From Epiperipatus broadwayi (taxonomy: Eukaryota; Onychophora; Udeonychophora; Euonychophora; Peripatidae): a stretch of 64,000 bases of DNA. Below the pieces are notes generated by a model. It ran no database searches and was not told the DNA's origin. It was given only the letters and a program-made list of their open reading frames with translations. The position numbers and the translations under genes were made by a program. How positions within the stretch are numbered: the stretch's first letter is position 1; every line of letters begins with the position of its first letter. Of the stretch, positions 24,104-34,350 are shown piece by piece. The stretch is from assembly GCA_028023455.1 (NCBI GenBank), contig JAQFVV010000056.1:1180001-1244000 (forward strand). Reading direction: 5' to 3'.

Positions 24104-24317
24104 TATATAACTGAATATTTGTAAATACAGTAACTTAATAATTAAAAAATATTTTATCCACTTAGGACCGCTTTTGATTATCCCAGTAATCTATTTCAAC
24201 TAAAGCATTTCAAAGCTTTAGTTGAAATAGATTACTGGGATAATCGAAAGCGCTCCTAAGTAGATAAAATATTTTTTAATTATTAAGTTACTGTATTTAC
24301 AAATATTCAGTTATATA
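24104..24317. repeat. Nearly perfect 214-bp palindrome with an 8-base loop
   Basis: Position 24104 pairs with 24317 and the register holds without indels to 24206/24215, giving 103-bp arms around ATTTCAAA. Only about four mismatches are seen (for example near 24166, 24175 and 24182). No ORF. Transcripts would form one long hairpin. It may be a foldback MITE with TA-rich flanks, and it is much more regular than the others in the window. Confidence 0.8.
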
Positions 24318-24365
24318 ATTACTTATATTGTTTTTAAAAATACAGACATCGAATCATAATATTAT

Positions 24366-24368
<3 letters not shown>

Positions 24369-24422
<54 letters not shown>
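24369..24422. repeat. (TA)n microsatellite
   Basis: About 27 uninterrupted TA units between the 214-bp palindrome and the Penelope terminal module. Confidence 0.95.
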
Positions 24423-24425
<3 letters not shown>

Positions 24426-24550
24426 GTACTTTTTGTAGTTCTTTACACTTGAGAAGTCTGCTTGTAGCAGTGAAACCTTTAGTTGTGTTTTAATTTAGTT
24501 TTTTCTTGGCTAGTCAAGTTGAATTTTGGATTAAGGGTAATTTTAATTAT
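24423..24550 (+). repeat. Penelope-type terminal module, reversed copy
   Basis: Inverted relative to the two copies at 21682 and 21840 and about 90% alike by eye. Holds ACTTGAGAAG, the CTGC-TTGTA-GCAG stem and GTGAAACC (24447-24477). It runs on into the left end of the Penelope element, which suggests that all three copies are pieces of that family's terminal region. Confidence 0.6.
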
Positions 24551-24589
24551 TTGCTGACTAGTTTAGCTTTATGCTTGTAATGTTTATAT

Positions 24590-24835
24590 ATAAATGAATA
24601 CACCAAACTTCTTTTTAGAACTTATTTTTTATATGACTATTATAAAAATAAAATTACACACCAACTTTTTAACTATTTTATAATATAGTCTTTTTTAAGG
24701 GATACTAAAAAATGAAAATGAAATATATAATAATCTAGATATCACATATTCCAAACAAATCCAAAAACTTTTAAAAATACTAAAAAATTATCTTTACTCA
24801 ACACCTTTTCTATTGCAAACAATCTCAAAGCTATA
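24590..24835. repeat. Left inverted terminal repeat of the Penelope-like element
   Basis: Reverse complement of about 27900-28135. Shared strings include ACACCAAACTTCTTTTTA, ATATGACTATTATAAAAAT, CCAAACAAATCCAAAAA and TTGCAAACAATCTCAAA. Roughly 85-90% alike by eye. Confidence 0.75.
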
Positions 24836-25865
24836 TATATTTATTTTTTTTACATTTATATACCCATCCAAAAATACTCTAAAAACGTTTATTTAACAAA
24901 TCTATTATTTCTTTTTTCTTTTCTATGGATAATTATGTATATAATATGAGAAAATTTATTAATAATTTAAAAAGACATTTTTTGGATAATTTTATGGACA
25001 ATTTGAATTTTTAAAAAATGTATTGTTGTGGTAAACAAATGGATGAAGTGCAAATTGAAAATTATAAAAATAACATTGGATATAATTTTTTTAAAAAAGT
25101 GTTTGGTTAATAATGTAATTCCTAAATTTAAAGAAATTTATAACGCTTTTTGTTATTAAGTATATATTTAAATGGGAAAAGAAAATGTTTAAAAAAAATT
25201 AAATTTGACATATAAAAGAAAGTTTGAGTTATTAAATATTGTTAAGAGTATATATAATAGTTTAACAAGATTAATTACAATTAAGGAAGAATACAAGTTA
25301 AAATGTATTTTTATTAATAAGGTATGGTATTTTAAATAAAGGTTTTAGAAAGGCATTGTAAAAAATTATAATGATTAATAAGTGGTAGATATGAAAATAA
25401 AGAAGGGAAGGAAAATTTTGTTATTAATTTACCTAATAGAATTTTTAGTGATGAAGAGATTGGTGTTTTAAAAAGAGGTTTAAATTATGTACCATTAAAT
25501 AATTGTAATATTAAAAAGCAAATTACTGAAATTAAAGCAAAAATGCAATTAATTGAATATAAATGTAATAATAATATAATTGATAATATTAAAAATAAGG
25601 AGTTCTTATTAAATGAATTGAGATTTGGAATTAAGATTTTGAAATTTAATTTAAAAAATAATAATAGTAAAACAAGAAGATTAATTATAAGTATAATGAA
25701 TGGAATATTAGATATGCATGATAAATATAGAGGTTTATTATTTTTAAAGGGTGATAAAACATCAAATGTAGTTATTTTAAATAAGAATGAAAATAATAAT
25801 AAAAATGTCAACTTTTATCAAAGGAGTGTTTTGAAAAAATCAATAAAGATGACAGTATGTTAATG

Positions 25866-25868
<3 letters not shown>

Positions 25869-25951
<83 letters not shown>
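25869..25951. repeat. (TA)n microsatellite expanded inside the Penelope RT
   Basis: About 41 TA units. The flanks ACAGTATGTTAATGAAT and AACAGTAATGAATGAA are partly repeated across the tract, suggesting expansion with a small duplication. Confidence 0.9.
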
Positions 25952-26161
25952 CAGTAATGAATGAAAAAAGTTTTATAGAAAAATCAGTTATATTTAAATT
26001 TAAAAAAATGGATATAAAATGTGCAAAAATTTATGGATTACCTAAAATTCATAAACCAAGAATTCCAATGAGGCCAATTATTAGTAGTTGTAATACTTAT
26101 TATGAAAATATTTCAAAGTAGATTTATAGAAATATTTTTAAATATATATAACATTATATGA

Positions 26162-26566
26162 GTAAATAAGCAAATATTTTATCTAGCACCGTGCTTGCAA
26201 TTATATTTCATTCCAATATCAGCCTTTCAAGCTAATTGAGCTCGCACCTTTGAGAGTGTTAAATAAATGAATACTCTCCTCTTCAATCCAAGATATAGCA
26301 TTTATGCAGGAATAAAAAGAATCCCTCTTATTCCTACGACTCAAATTCTTTTATATAAGCAAATCTGAAGAACTTCTGAAGAGAGCGTGAGTAGATTCTC
26401 ACCTTCAGATTTGCTCATGTAAAAGAATTTGAGTCGTAGGAATAAGAGGGATTCTTTTTATTCCTGCATGAATGCTATATCTTGGATTGAAGAGGAGAGT
26501 ATTCATTTATTTAACACTCTCAAAGGCGCGAGCTCAATTAGCTTGAAAGGCTGATATTGGAATGAA
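26162..26566. mobile_element. Foldback element (405 bp) with 14-bp target duplication, inside the Penelope RT
   Basis: Both sides carry ATAACATTATATGA (26148-26161 and 26567-26580). Arms 26205-26369 and 26402-26568 are inverted, about 165 bp, with few mismatches. A 43-bp unpaired lead (26162-26204) lies only on the left. A 14-bp duplication does not suit Tc1/mariner or hAT; it resembles LINE- or Penelope-type target-primed insertion, so the palindrome may be a retro-copied piece. Confidence 0.75.
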
Positions 26567-27589
26567 ATAACATTATATGATAAAAATTGTGTTAATAATT
26601 CAACACAATTTATTAGTAAATTAAGAGATTTTTTAGATAATAAAGTTTTTAAAAATTTATTTTTTGTAAAATTAGATATGGTTAATATGTATACTAATAT
26701 TGATCCAGAGGTTGCTATTAATAGTAGTATAGATTTATATATAAAAGGTGAAGAGATCAAATTAAAAATAGGTTTTCATTTATACAAGATATTGGTGATT
26801 TGTTGTAGAGATCTTATTTTTGAATATGGGGATAATTTTTATAAACAAAAAGAGGGTTTAAGTATGTGTAATAGTCTAAGTATTTTTTTAGCACGTACAA
26901 TTTTGAAAAACAATATTTTGTTAGTAGTAATAATAAACCAATTTTTGTGTAAGATATGTTGATGATTATTTTATGGTATTTAACGATAGTAAAAGAAAGG
27001 CAGATAATTTTTTTAAATATATTAATAGTAAAGAGCAAAAAATTTATTATAGAAAAATAAAATATTAATGGTATTGAATATATGGATGTTAAGATTATTA
27101 AAAAAAATTGGTAATAATAGTAATGTTATAATAGAAACTTCTGTATATAGAAAGAAAACATTTTTAGGATTATTAAATAATTTGGTTATCAGATATTGAT
27201 AATCTTAGTAAAATAAATGTTATTAATAGTAAAATTTTTAGAGCAATTAAATTATGTTCAAATAATAATTTGTTTAAAAATGAGATTAATATGATAAAAC
27301 ATGAGTGTTTTATAAATGATTATCCTAGAGATATTATTAAAATTTTATTTTTTAATAAAAATATTGATAAAATAAAGAATAAGATTAAATAAGAATAATA
27401 AAAAGGTAATTTATATTGGTTTCAATATATCAAAAGATTTGTTTGTTAAAATTAGAAAATTATTTAAAGTGATTAATAAGAAATATAATGTTTTCATTTA
27501 TCCTGTTTATAAAAAGAAAAAAGTTTAACTATGTTTTTTAATTAATAATAATAGGTAATATAATAATTTAGAGATTATGAATTTAGTTT

Positions 27590-27715
27590 GCATAATAAAA
27601 TGTTTCAGTTGTATTAAAAATAATATAGAGATGTCATATATTGAAACTACAAAAAATAAATTAGAAACCAGATTAAAACAGCATTTAAGTAATAAAATAT
27701 TTTGCTATTTATAGT
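27590..27715 (+). pseudogene. GIY-YIG endonuclease remnant of the Penelope-like element
   Basis: One frame reads IEMSYIETTKNKLETRLKQH: the YIG-type Tyr-Ile with Thr, then R...H at the spacing of a GIY-YIG nuclease (usual form YIG-T-L-R-H). The endonuclease cuts the target before reverse transcription. The usual Gly after YI is Glu here. Confidence 0.55.
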
Positions 27716-27899
27716 CTTGAATAAATTTAAACATAAAGATTTTGAAATAAAACTTTTAGAATGTATATAATCATACCATGAAAGAATAATAAAGAAAGGA
27801 ATTTACATTAGTGAAATTAATTCTGAATTAAATAGAATGTTAATAGAACAGAAAGAAAATAATAGATTTGTTAGATGAGTATATAAATGTAAAAAAAAA

Positions 27900-28135
27900 A
27901 AAAAATTGATAAAGTTTTGAGATTGTTTGCAATAGAAAAAGGTGTTGAGTAAAGAGAATTTTTTAGTATTTTTTAATATTTTTGGATTTGTTTGGAATGT
28001 GATTTTTAATTTTTTTAGTGTACCTTGAAAAAGACTATACTATAAAATAGTCGAAAATGTTAGTATGTAGTTTTATTTTTATAATAGTCATATTAAAAAC
28101 AAGTTTTAAAAAGAAGTTTGGTGTAGTCATTTATA
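27900..28135. repeat. Right inverted terminal repeat of the Penelope-like element
   Basis: Inverted partner of 24590-24835; see that entry. It ends with AAGTTTGGTGTAGTCATTTATA and is followed by ordinary AT-rich DNA. Confidence 0.75.
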
Positions 28136-28140
28136 TAAAT

Positions 28141-29295
28141 GGAAAATTTTGAATTATTTTTGAAAAGAACAACTTTACCGATGATATTTTAAATTTGTTA
28201 AATTAGTTATTTGTATTTTAATGTTATATAATTTTTTTTATTTGTTATTACTAATACAGTGTTAGACTGTATTTAATATTTAACTACTCTATATAATTGG
28301 ATATTATTTAAAAGTATGATTTAGACATAGTAATTCTCTGAAAATAATTGCTTTTTTAAATTCTCAAGATTATTTAGTTTAGAATTTAAAATAACTATTC
28401 CTTTAATTTATTTATTTTTTGGTATTTTATTTGTATATATGTGAAGATGTGTGAATTTCAATTCCAAAAGTTTAAATTACTTAATTGACATATGGACTTT
28501 TTTTTTTATGTATTGGCACAAATAATGAAGAGGATTTGAAGTTTAAATATTGAAAATCTAAAGATTAGTACCTTTTTAATTATTTATTGCAATGTAAGCT
28601 CTTCTAGCACAAGACATGTCTCTTTCAAAGTTGTCTCACTTTTTTTTTCTTTTTTTTTTTCAGAAACAAATATTGGCTTTTATACGCCTAGCATTCAGTG
28701 GTGAATTAAGATATTTTTGTTAAATTGAGTAGATATACGTTTAATTATACTTATTCTGCTTGATTTTATTTTATTATAAATTTCTGACTAAACGTCACTT
28801 GTTGAATACACACTGCATATTAAAGTTAAGGTGAAGGTATTATTGATAACTTAAAAAAAAACAAATGGAAAAAACATGTATTGGCTTATATGTGGGGGTT
28901 AGATTGTTCATCTAACTTTATTTAGCTTTTAAGAACTTTTTATATACCTGTCAATATATATTACTAATAAAAATAGCTTCAAAATTTTTTTAAGAAATTT
29001 ATTAAAAATAATATTTTAGAAACAATTATTAGAAATAATAATATAACATGTAACAGTGAAATGTTTCAAGGAGTTATTAAAAACAATATTTTAGAATAAA
29101 CTAACACACATTAGCCAGGGTGGTGAGTTTATTGGGTTTTTACCTCTAAGTTTACTCTCAAGAAACACCATGGTCTTTATTCTCAGTCTCCTGATAAGCA
29201 GAATGAATGTTTGTGTAAATGATAAATATTTTTCCAATAGATATATGCAATTATGACAGACAAAAATAAATCATGGCCTTTATTCCAAGGAAGCT
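28141..29295. other. AT-rich intergenic stretch, nothing recognised
   Basis: A pyrimidine tract at 28638-28664 and a near repeat of TTAAAAACAATATTTTAGAA around 29005-29090 (two imperfect copies about 70 bases apart) are the only structures seen. Confidence 0.5.
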
Positions 29296-29389
29296 GTAAA
29301 GTCACCAACCAAGGCAGCAGTTGATAAGGTGGAGGGTGCAAAGAATCCCCTGATTGTGGACCCAGCCTGCCATATGATGATGACTTTTT

Positions 29390-30105
29390 TATTTAGGTAC
29401 TTACAACTGCAGATCACTTTCAAATGAGGAAAGATTGCAAGAATTAGAATAAGAACTGTCTTATATTAAATAGGACATTATTGGACTTTGTAAAGTTAGA
29501 AGAAAACGTAAAGAGATAGTTGATTTAAAAAGTGGACATGTACTTTAGTATAAAGGCACAAATATTGGAACTACAAGTGGAATAGGATTCATTATAAATA
29601 AAAAGTGGAAGAACAACATTGTGGAGATTGATGGTGTATCAGACAGATTGATAAGATTACTTATGCAATTTAATAGCAGATACCAAATGCAGATAACTCA
29701 GGTTTATGTCCCAACAAGTTCTCATAGTAATGAAGTAGTAGAAAATTTTTATATGGATGTACAAAAGGCTTTTGATCAGAGTAAACAGCATTTTAAAATT
29801 GTTATGGGAGGCTTTAATGCTAGAATTGGTAAACAAATGAGAGATGAAAGTGCTGTAGGTATTTTGGTTATGGTAATAGAAATGGGAGAGGACATAGACT
29901 TGTGGAGTTTGCAGAAAAAGAAAAACTATATTATGAATTCTTTTTTTGAAAAAAATGTTAAAAGGAAATGGACATGGAAGCATCCAAATGAAGGTACAGC
30001 AGAATTGGATTATATTTTGACTAACAGAAAATACATATTTCAAGTTTGTAATGTTCTTAATAAATTTAACACAGGAAGTGATCATCGATTAGTAAGATGT
30101 TAGAT
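29390..30105 (+). pseudogene. RTE LINE endonuclease (CFDP2-like EEP fold)
   Basis: Nicks target DNA. It starts GTYNCRSLSNEERLQELE (29396-29448; usual WNVRSL), then DIIGLCKVRR (expected Glu replaced by Lys), a long clean frame 29621-30103 with YVPTSSHSNEVVENFY, MGGFNARIGK (usual GDFNA), WTWKHPNEGTAELDYIL, and the terminal SDHRLVRC (30078-30101) with the catalytic Asp-His. Stops at 29447-29449 and others before 29600 break the first third. Confidence 0.8.
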
Positions 30106-32133
30106 ACATGTTGATGCAAAACTAGAGAGACAAAAATTATTAAGAAAAACAGTATTTATAGTTGATATTCCTAATCTTCAGAAACATTCTAATGAATTTA
30201 AATTAGAACTTACAAATCGATTTCAAGTATTAGTAGATTTTGAACATGATTCAGATTTGAATGAAATCAATATGAAAATAACTGATAAACTTTTAAAAAC
30301 TACAACAAAGATAGCTTGTAGAAAAAAGCAGCAATTGGCCAATAAATTTTCTACTGAGACTAGAGAATTTATGAAGAAAAGAAGGAATATGAAGATATGC
30401 AAAAATGATGCATTAAAAAGGATTGAATATCTTGAATTTTGTAAAATGGTGTGGAAAATTGTTGAAAATGATATAAGAAAGTGTAACTGTGAACTAGCAA
30501 GGAAAGCTGTGGAAGAGAATAAAAGTCTCAAGAGTGTAAAACAACATTATGGTATTGGTAGGAAATTTATATCTGCAATAAGAAAAAAAGATGGAATTAT
30601 TACTAAAAAGAGAGATGGCATCATGAAATGGGTAGAAGACTTAGCAAGAATTATATAGTAATAAAGAACAAGTACCTCCTATATCTATTACATCTGCTGA
30701 ATTGCCCAGAATTTTAAATGAAGAAGTGAGACATGCAATTAAATTTATAAAAAAAGGAAAGGCTCCAGGTAATGATGGAATTATAATTGATATATTAAAA
30801 AAATCAGGTGAAGAAATAGAAACATTTTTAGCAAAGTTATATACCAAATGTCTAAATGATAAAGATGTACTAGATGATTGGAAGATTGCAGTATTAATAT
30901 TAATATTTAAAAAAGGTGATAAAGAAGATAATAGAAATTATAGACCTATCAGCCTTTTATCAGTTTTATACAAAATTTATACCAAGATAATTACAACTCG
31001 TTTACAGAAAACATTGGATTTCCATCATCCAAGAGAACAAGCTGGATTTGAAAGTGGTTTTAGTACAGTCAGATCATATCCAGGTATTGAGAGAAGTTAT
31101 GGAAGGACAAATGAATATGAGTTGCCATTATACTTTGGATTTGTAGATTATGAAAAGGCATTCGGTGATTAAAGCATTGGATCATCAAGGTATAGATCCA
31201 TGATATTGTCATATTTTAAAGAATATTTGTAAAAATGCAACAGCAACAATTAGATTACATAATGATACTAAGAAAGTCAACATTGAGATGGGTGTAAAAC
31301 AGGGTGACTCCATATCTCCAAAACTTTTTACAGCAGTGCTGCAAGAAGTATTTTGTGGATTAAAATGAGAAGCTAAAGGAATGAAAGTAAATGGAGATGA
31401 TTTAAGTCATTTTCATTTTGCAGATGATGCAGTTGTTTTTGCAAATAATGTTTTAGACCTGCAGGAAATTTTGCAGGAGTTATCAGATGAAAGTAGGACT
31501 AAAGATAAATGTTAAAAAGACTACAGTAATGTTTAATGGATTTTTTTAAAATATGAAAATAAAGATTGATTATGATGAGTTAGAAGAAGTTAACAGTTTC
31601 AAATATCTTGGTCAGATTATTAATACAGATGGAAACATAATGGATGAAATTAATCATAGAATTAAACTTGTTTGAAGTGCTTTTGGTAGAAATAACTTGA
31701 TACTAAAAGGAAATATGCCTATGTGTTTTACCTTATGGATCTGAGACTTGGACACTTAATAGAAGAACATTACAAAGACTACAGACCACTCAAAGAAGTA
31801 TGAAGAGCTGCATGTTGGGAGTAACAAGAAAAGATCGAAAATGCAATATATGGGTAAGAGAACAAACATGTGTTTCTGTCCTCATTGAAAAAATTAAAAG
31901 ACTGAAGTGGAATTGGGCTGGACATATTGTTTGAAGGGATGATAATAGATGGACAATTGAAATCTTAAACTGGATTTCAAGAGATTGTAAAAGACCCCAA
32001 AAAAGACCACATGTGAGATGGATGAATGAAATAAGAAAGTGTGCAGGGGTGATGTGGAGAAGAGAAGCTAAAGATTGGAGAAGATGGATTGAACATGGAG
32101 AGACCTTCATTCTGCAGTGGATTGATAATGGCT
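30106..32133 (+). pseudogene. RTE LINE reverse transcriptase and C-terminal domain
   Basis: Linker 30257-30658 is Lys-rich. RT blocks: KKGKAPGNDGI (about 30750), NYRPISLLSVLYKI (about 30938-30980), motif A FVDYEKAF (31140-31163, then a frame change), motif B GVKQGDSISPKLF (31291-31329), and motif C FADDAVVFA with Asp codons at 31423-31428. After it come FKYLGQIINTDGN, SETWTLNRR and the typical C-terminal string CMLGVTRKDRK...KRLKWNWAGHIV...DNRW...CAGVMWRREAKDWRRW, ending LQWIDNG-stop near 32133. At least five frame changes and several stops. Confidence 0.85.
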
Positions 32134-32654
32134 GATGATGATGATAGAGCTAGTTTTTTTTTGTTGTCAAAGATTTAAATTTTATAGTTAGAAAAATATA
32201 CTTTAAAAAATTTATATATGGATTTATATTGGTATAAGTGTTTGCTGCAAAAATAACATAATTAGGCATATTAATATTAAAGGAAAATAGATTTTAAAAA
32301 TAAAGTGTAATCAAAACGTCTATATTTTGTTTTTGAAGAAAAATAAATAAATTATTAAGAAGATTTAAAAAATTAAGATTTTAACTTTATTTTACAGTTT
32401 AAAGTTGCAATTACATAATTAAGACACTTTCTGTAATTAAATATAATTAAAATATACTGAAGTACCAAGGTTGGGTTAGGTAAAATAAAGAAGTAGTGAG
32501 GTATTAAACACAAAATAAATAATATATATATATATATATATAGGCAAATTTTTCTTGAAATAATTTTGTTTCTTGCTTCTTTTTGATTCTTGATCCTGAA
32601 TTTTGCACTCTTAATTTTTTATTGAACCATTATTATGCTGATTGACTACAACAA

Positions 32655-33225
32655 AGGAAAACTACCAAATATCTTAGTCAGATTGTTATTACAAATGAAA
32701 CATAATGGATGAAATTAATCATAGAATTAAACTTGGTTGATATGCTTTTGGTAGAAATAACTTGATATTAAAAGGAAATATGCCTGTGTATTTGAAGTGG
32801 AAGGTTTTTAATGAATGTGTTCTCCCAGTCCTTATGTCTGTATCTGAAACTTGGACACATAACAGAAAAACAATACAATACAGAAACTTCAGATAACTCA
32901 ATGAAAGATAGAGAGATGCATATTAAAAGTAAGAAGAGATAAAAAATGAAATACATGAGTGAGAGGGCAAACAAGTGTTACTGACATCATTGAAAGAATT
33001 AAATGACTGAAGACTAGAAGAGATGATAATAGATGGTCAGTTAAAATATTAAACTGGATTCCAAGATATTGTAAGAGACATAGCAAGAGCCCATGTGAGA
33101 GATGAATGGGATGAAACAAGGAAGTTTTATGGGTATATGTGGAGAAGATAGACTAGAGACCAAAGATGATGGATTGAACTTGAAGAGATCATAATGCAGT
33201 GGATTGAAAATGGTTGAAAATAATG
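32655..33225 (+). mobile_element. Second RTE LINE 3' fragment in tandem
   Basis: Starts at the YLGQI-like segment (CAAATATCTTAGTCAGA) and follows the C-terminal part of the copy before it, through ETWTHNR and RDDNRWSVKILNW to GDENG/TGATGAT tail. Same strand, 510 bp after the first copy's tail. 5'-truncated and full of stops. Confidence 0.7.
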
Positions 33226-33410
33226 ATGATATATAAATAAACTATATTTCTAAAGAACTTTAAACAATTTAGCCAATTAATTTTTTTGTTAGATTAAACA
33301 ATGTACTATAAAGAAGACAAATTTAGGCAATTATCCTTTTACCAGCACCTTTGTTCTTGAGTATTTAATACCTCTTCACTGACTAGGGGATAACTCCCAA
33401 CTTCTATTCA

Positions 33411-33823
33411 ACAAAAATAATTTTCAATCTTATAAATATTTGATTGAATACGAGTATAATTTTTATATTTGGAGTTTTAGATGCAATTATATAAGGGATT
33501 TGAACACAGACCTTTAAAATTCATTTCAACTATTCACCCTATCTCATATAACTGATACACGTGACCACACACATGTGAAAAAGTTAAATGTTCTCCTTTG
33601 CGCTTAATCAGTACAAAATAAATGATTTCTAATATTATATTGGAGATCATTTATGTTTTTCACATGTGTGGTCACATGTATCAGTTATCTGAAATAGGGT
33701 GAATAGTTGAAATGAGTTTAAAGGTCTGTGTTCAAATCCCTTATATAATTGCATCTAAAACTCCAAATATAAAATTATACTTGTATTCAAGCAAATATTT
33801 ATAAGATTGAAATTTATTTTTGT
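33411..33823. repeat. Palindromic pair of tRNA-like SINE copies
   Basis: Left arm 33411-33592 (minus) and right arm 33655-33823 (plus) are inverted copies around a loop of about 62 bases. The plus copy has GTTCAAATCCC (about 33730), a B-box match, with TGAGATAGGG-type A-box-like sequence upstream. Two head-to-head SINEs or one foldback derivative would look the same. Confidence 0.6.
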
Positions 33824-33825
33824 AG

Positions 33826-33930
33826 ATAGAGCGGATAGGTGAAGGAAGATTGAAGGTCTGTTCAAGTCCCTTATATAAATACATCTAAACTCCCAAGTAT
33901 ATAAATTATACTTGTATTCCATCAAATATT
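33826..33930 (+). mobile_element. Partial third copy of the same SINE
   Basis: GATAGAGCGGATAGGTGAAG to CTAAACTCCCAAGTATATAAATTATAC repeats the right arm just before it, with a shortened B-box region (GGTCTGTTCAAGTCCC). Confidence 0.55.
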
Positions 33931-34254
33931 ACAGATTCAGCCTGTATTCTGCCCATTCCTCTTCTGGGTATTTAAATGGATGAGGCGCTATACATGAGGA
34001 GTCAGTGACTTAAAGTCAACATGGTCATGATAATAATATCAGCATTATCAAGGGATTTAGGCATTCCATCATAAGATTTTCAATGGTATGCATGGCTGAA
34101 GAATCGGCGGGTGGAGTAGATTGAAGAATGTTCATTAAAGTTTGAAAATTTGCTATCTTAATATAAACTGAGCACTGATTATATATGTGTGTGGGAGATG
34201 ATGATCTGGACCAACTGATGAGTGCTGGTTCAGCACAAAATATGTTTTAGAGAT

Positions 34255-34350
34255 TATTTATTGTATTCACATGTGTGTGGTCATGTGTATCGATTTTATG
34301 AGATAGAGGGGATAGTTGAAGGGAGATTGAAATCTTTGTCCAAGTCCTTT
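34255..34350 (+). mobile_element. Partial fourth copy of the same SINE
   Basis: CACATGTGTGTGGTCATGTG onward repeats the head of the 33.6 kb copy, through GAGATAGAGGGGATAGTTGA and a weak B box (GTCCAAGTCC), ending at TTATATAAC. Confidence 0.55.

Larger units (their letters stand above)
25490..27060 (+). pseudogene. Penelope-like reverse transcriptase remnant
   Basis: Would copy the element RNA. Pieces in order: KGDKTSNVVILNK (about 25750-25790, finger region), YGLPKIHKPRIPMRPIIS (about 26030-26090, a Penelope-specific signature), KLDMVNMYTNID (about 26668-26705, motif A with its catalytic Asp), then FYKQKEGLSMCNSLS (about 26838-26882, motif B). Motif C may lie in the stretch at 26950-26975, where ATGTTGATGATTATTTT could encode a VDDYF-like string in a shifted frame. 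Two insertions, (TA)n at 25869 and a foldback at 26162, lie between finger and palm. Confidence 0.7.
24585..28140 (+). mobile_element. Penelope-like retroelement with inverted terminal repeats, decayed
   Basis: Bounded by about 240-bp repeats in inverted orientation. Inside, in order, are a degraded N-terminal region, reverse transcriptase motifs and a GIY-YIG-type segment. Inverted or direct terminal repeats and an RT joined to a GIY-YIG endonuclease define Penelope-like elements. Base composition is extreme: almost no GC remains in the coding part. It is broken by many stops, a (TA)n expansion and a 405-bp foldback insertion. Confidence 0.75.
29300..32145 (+). mobile_element. RTE-type LINE, decayed, full coding length
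   Basis: Endonuclease of the craniofacial-development-protein-2-like type plus a reverse transcriptase, ending in a TGATGATGATGAT tail, as usual for RTE elements. The whole coding body can be followed through about eight frame changes. It heads a set of related, more decayed copies at 14286, 32655 and 35750, all on the plus strand. Confidence 0.85.

Noticed and set aside
25485-25811. 108-codon minus-strand membrane-protein-like frame
   Set aside because: Leu/Ile/Phe-rich because it is the complement of the Lys/Asn-rich Penelope RT region.
29657-30085. 142-codon minus-strand frame
   Set aside because: Antisense of the RTE endonuclease, which has clear motifs on the plus strand.
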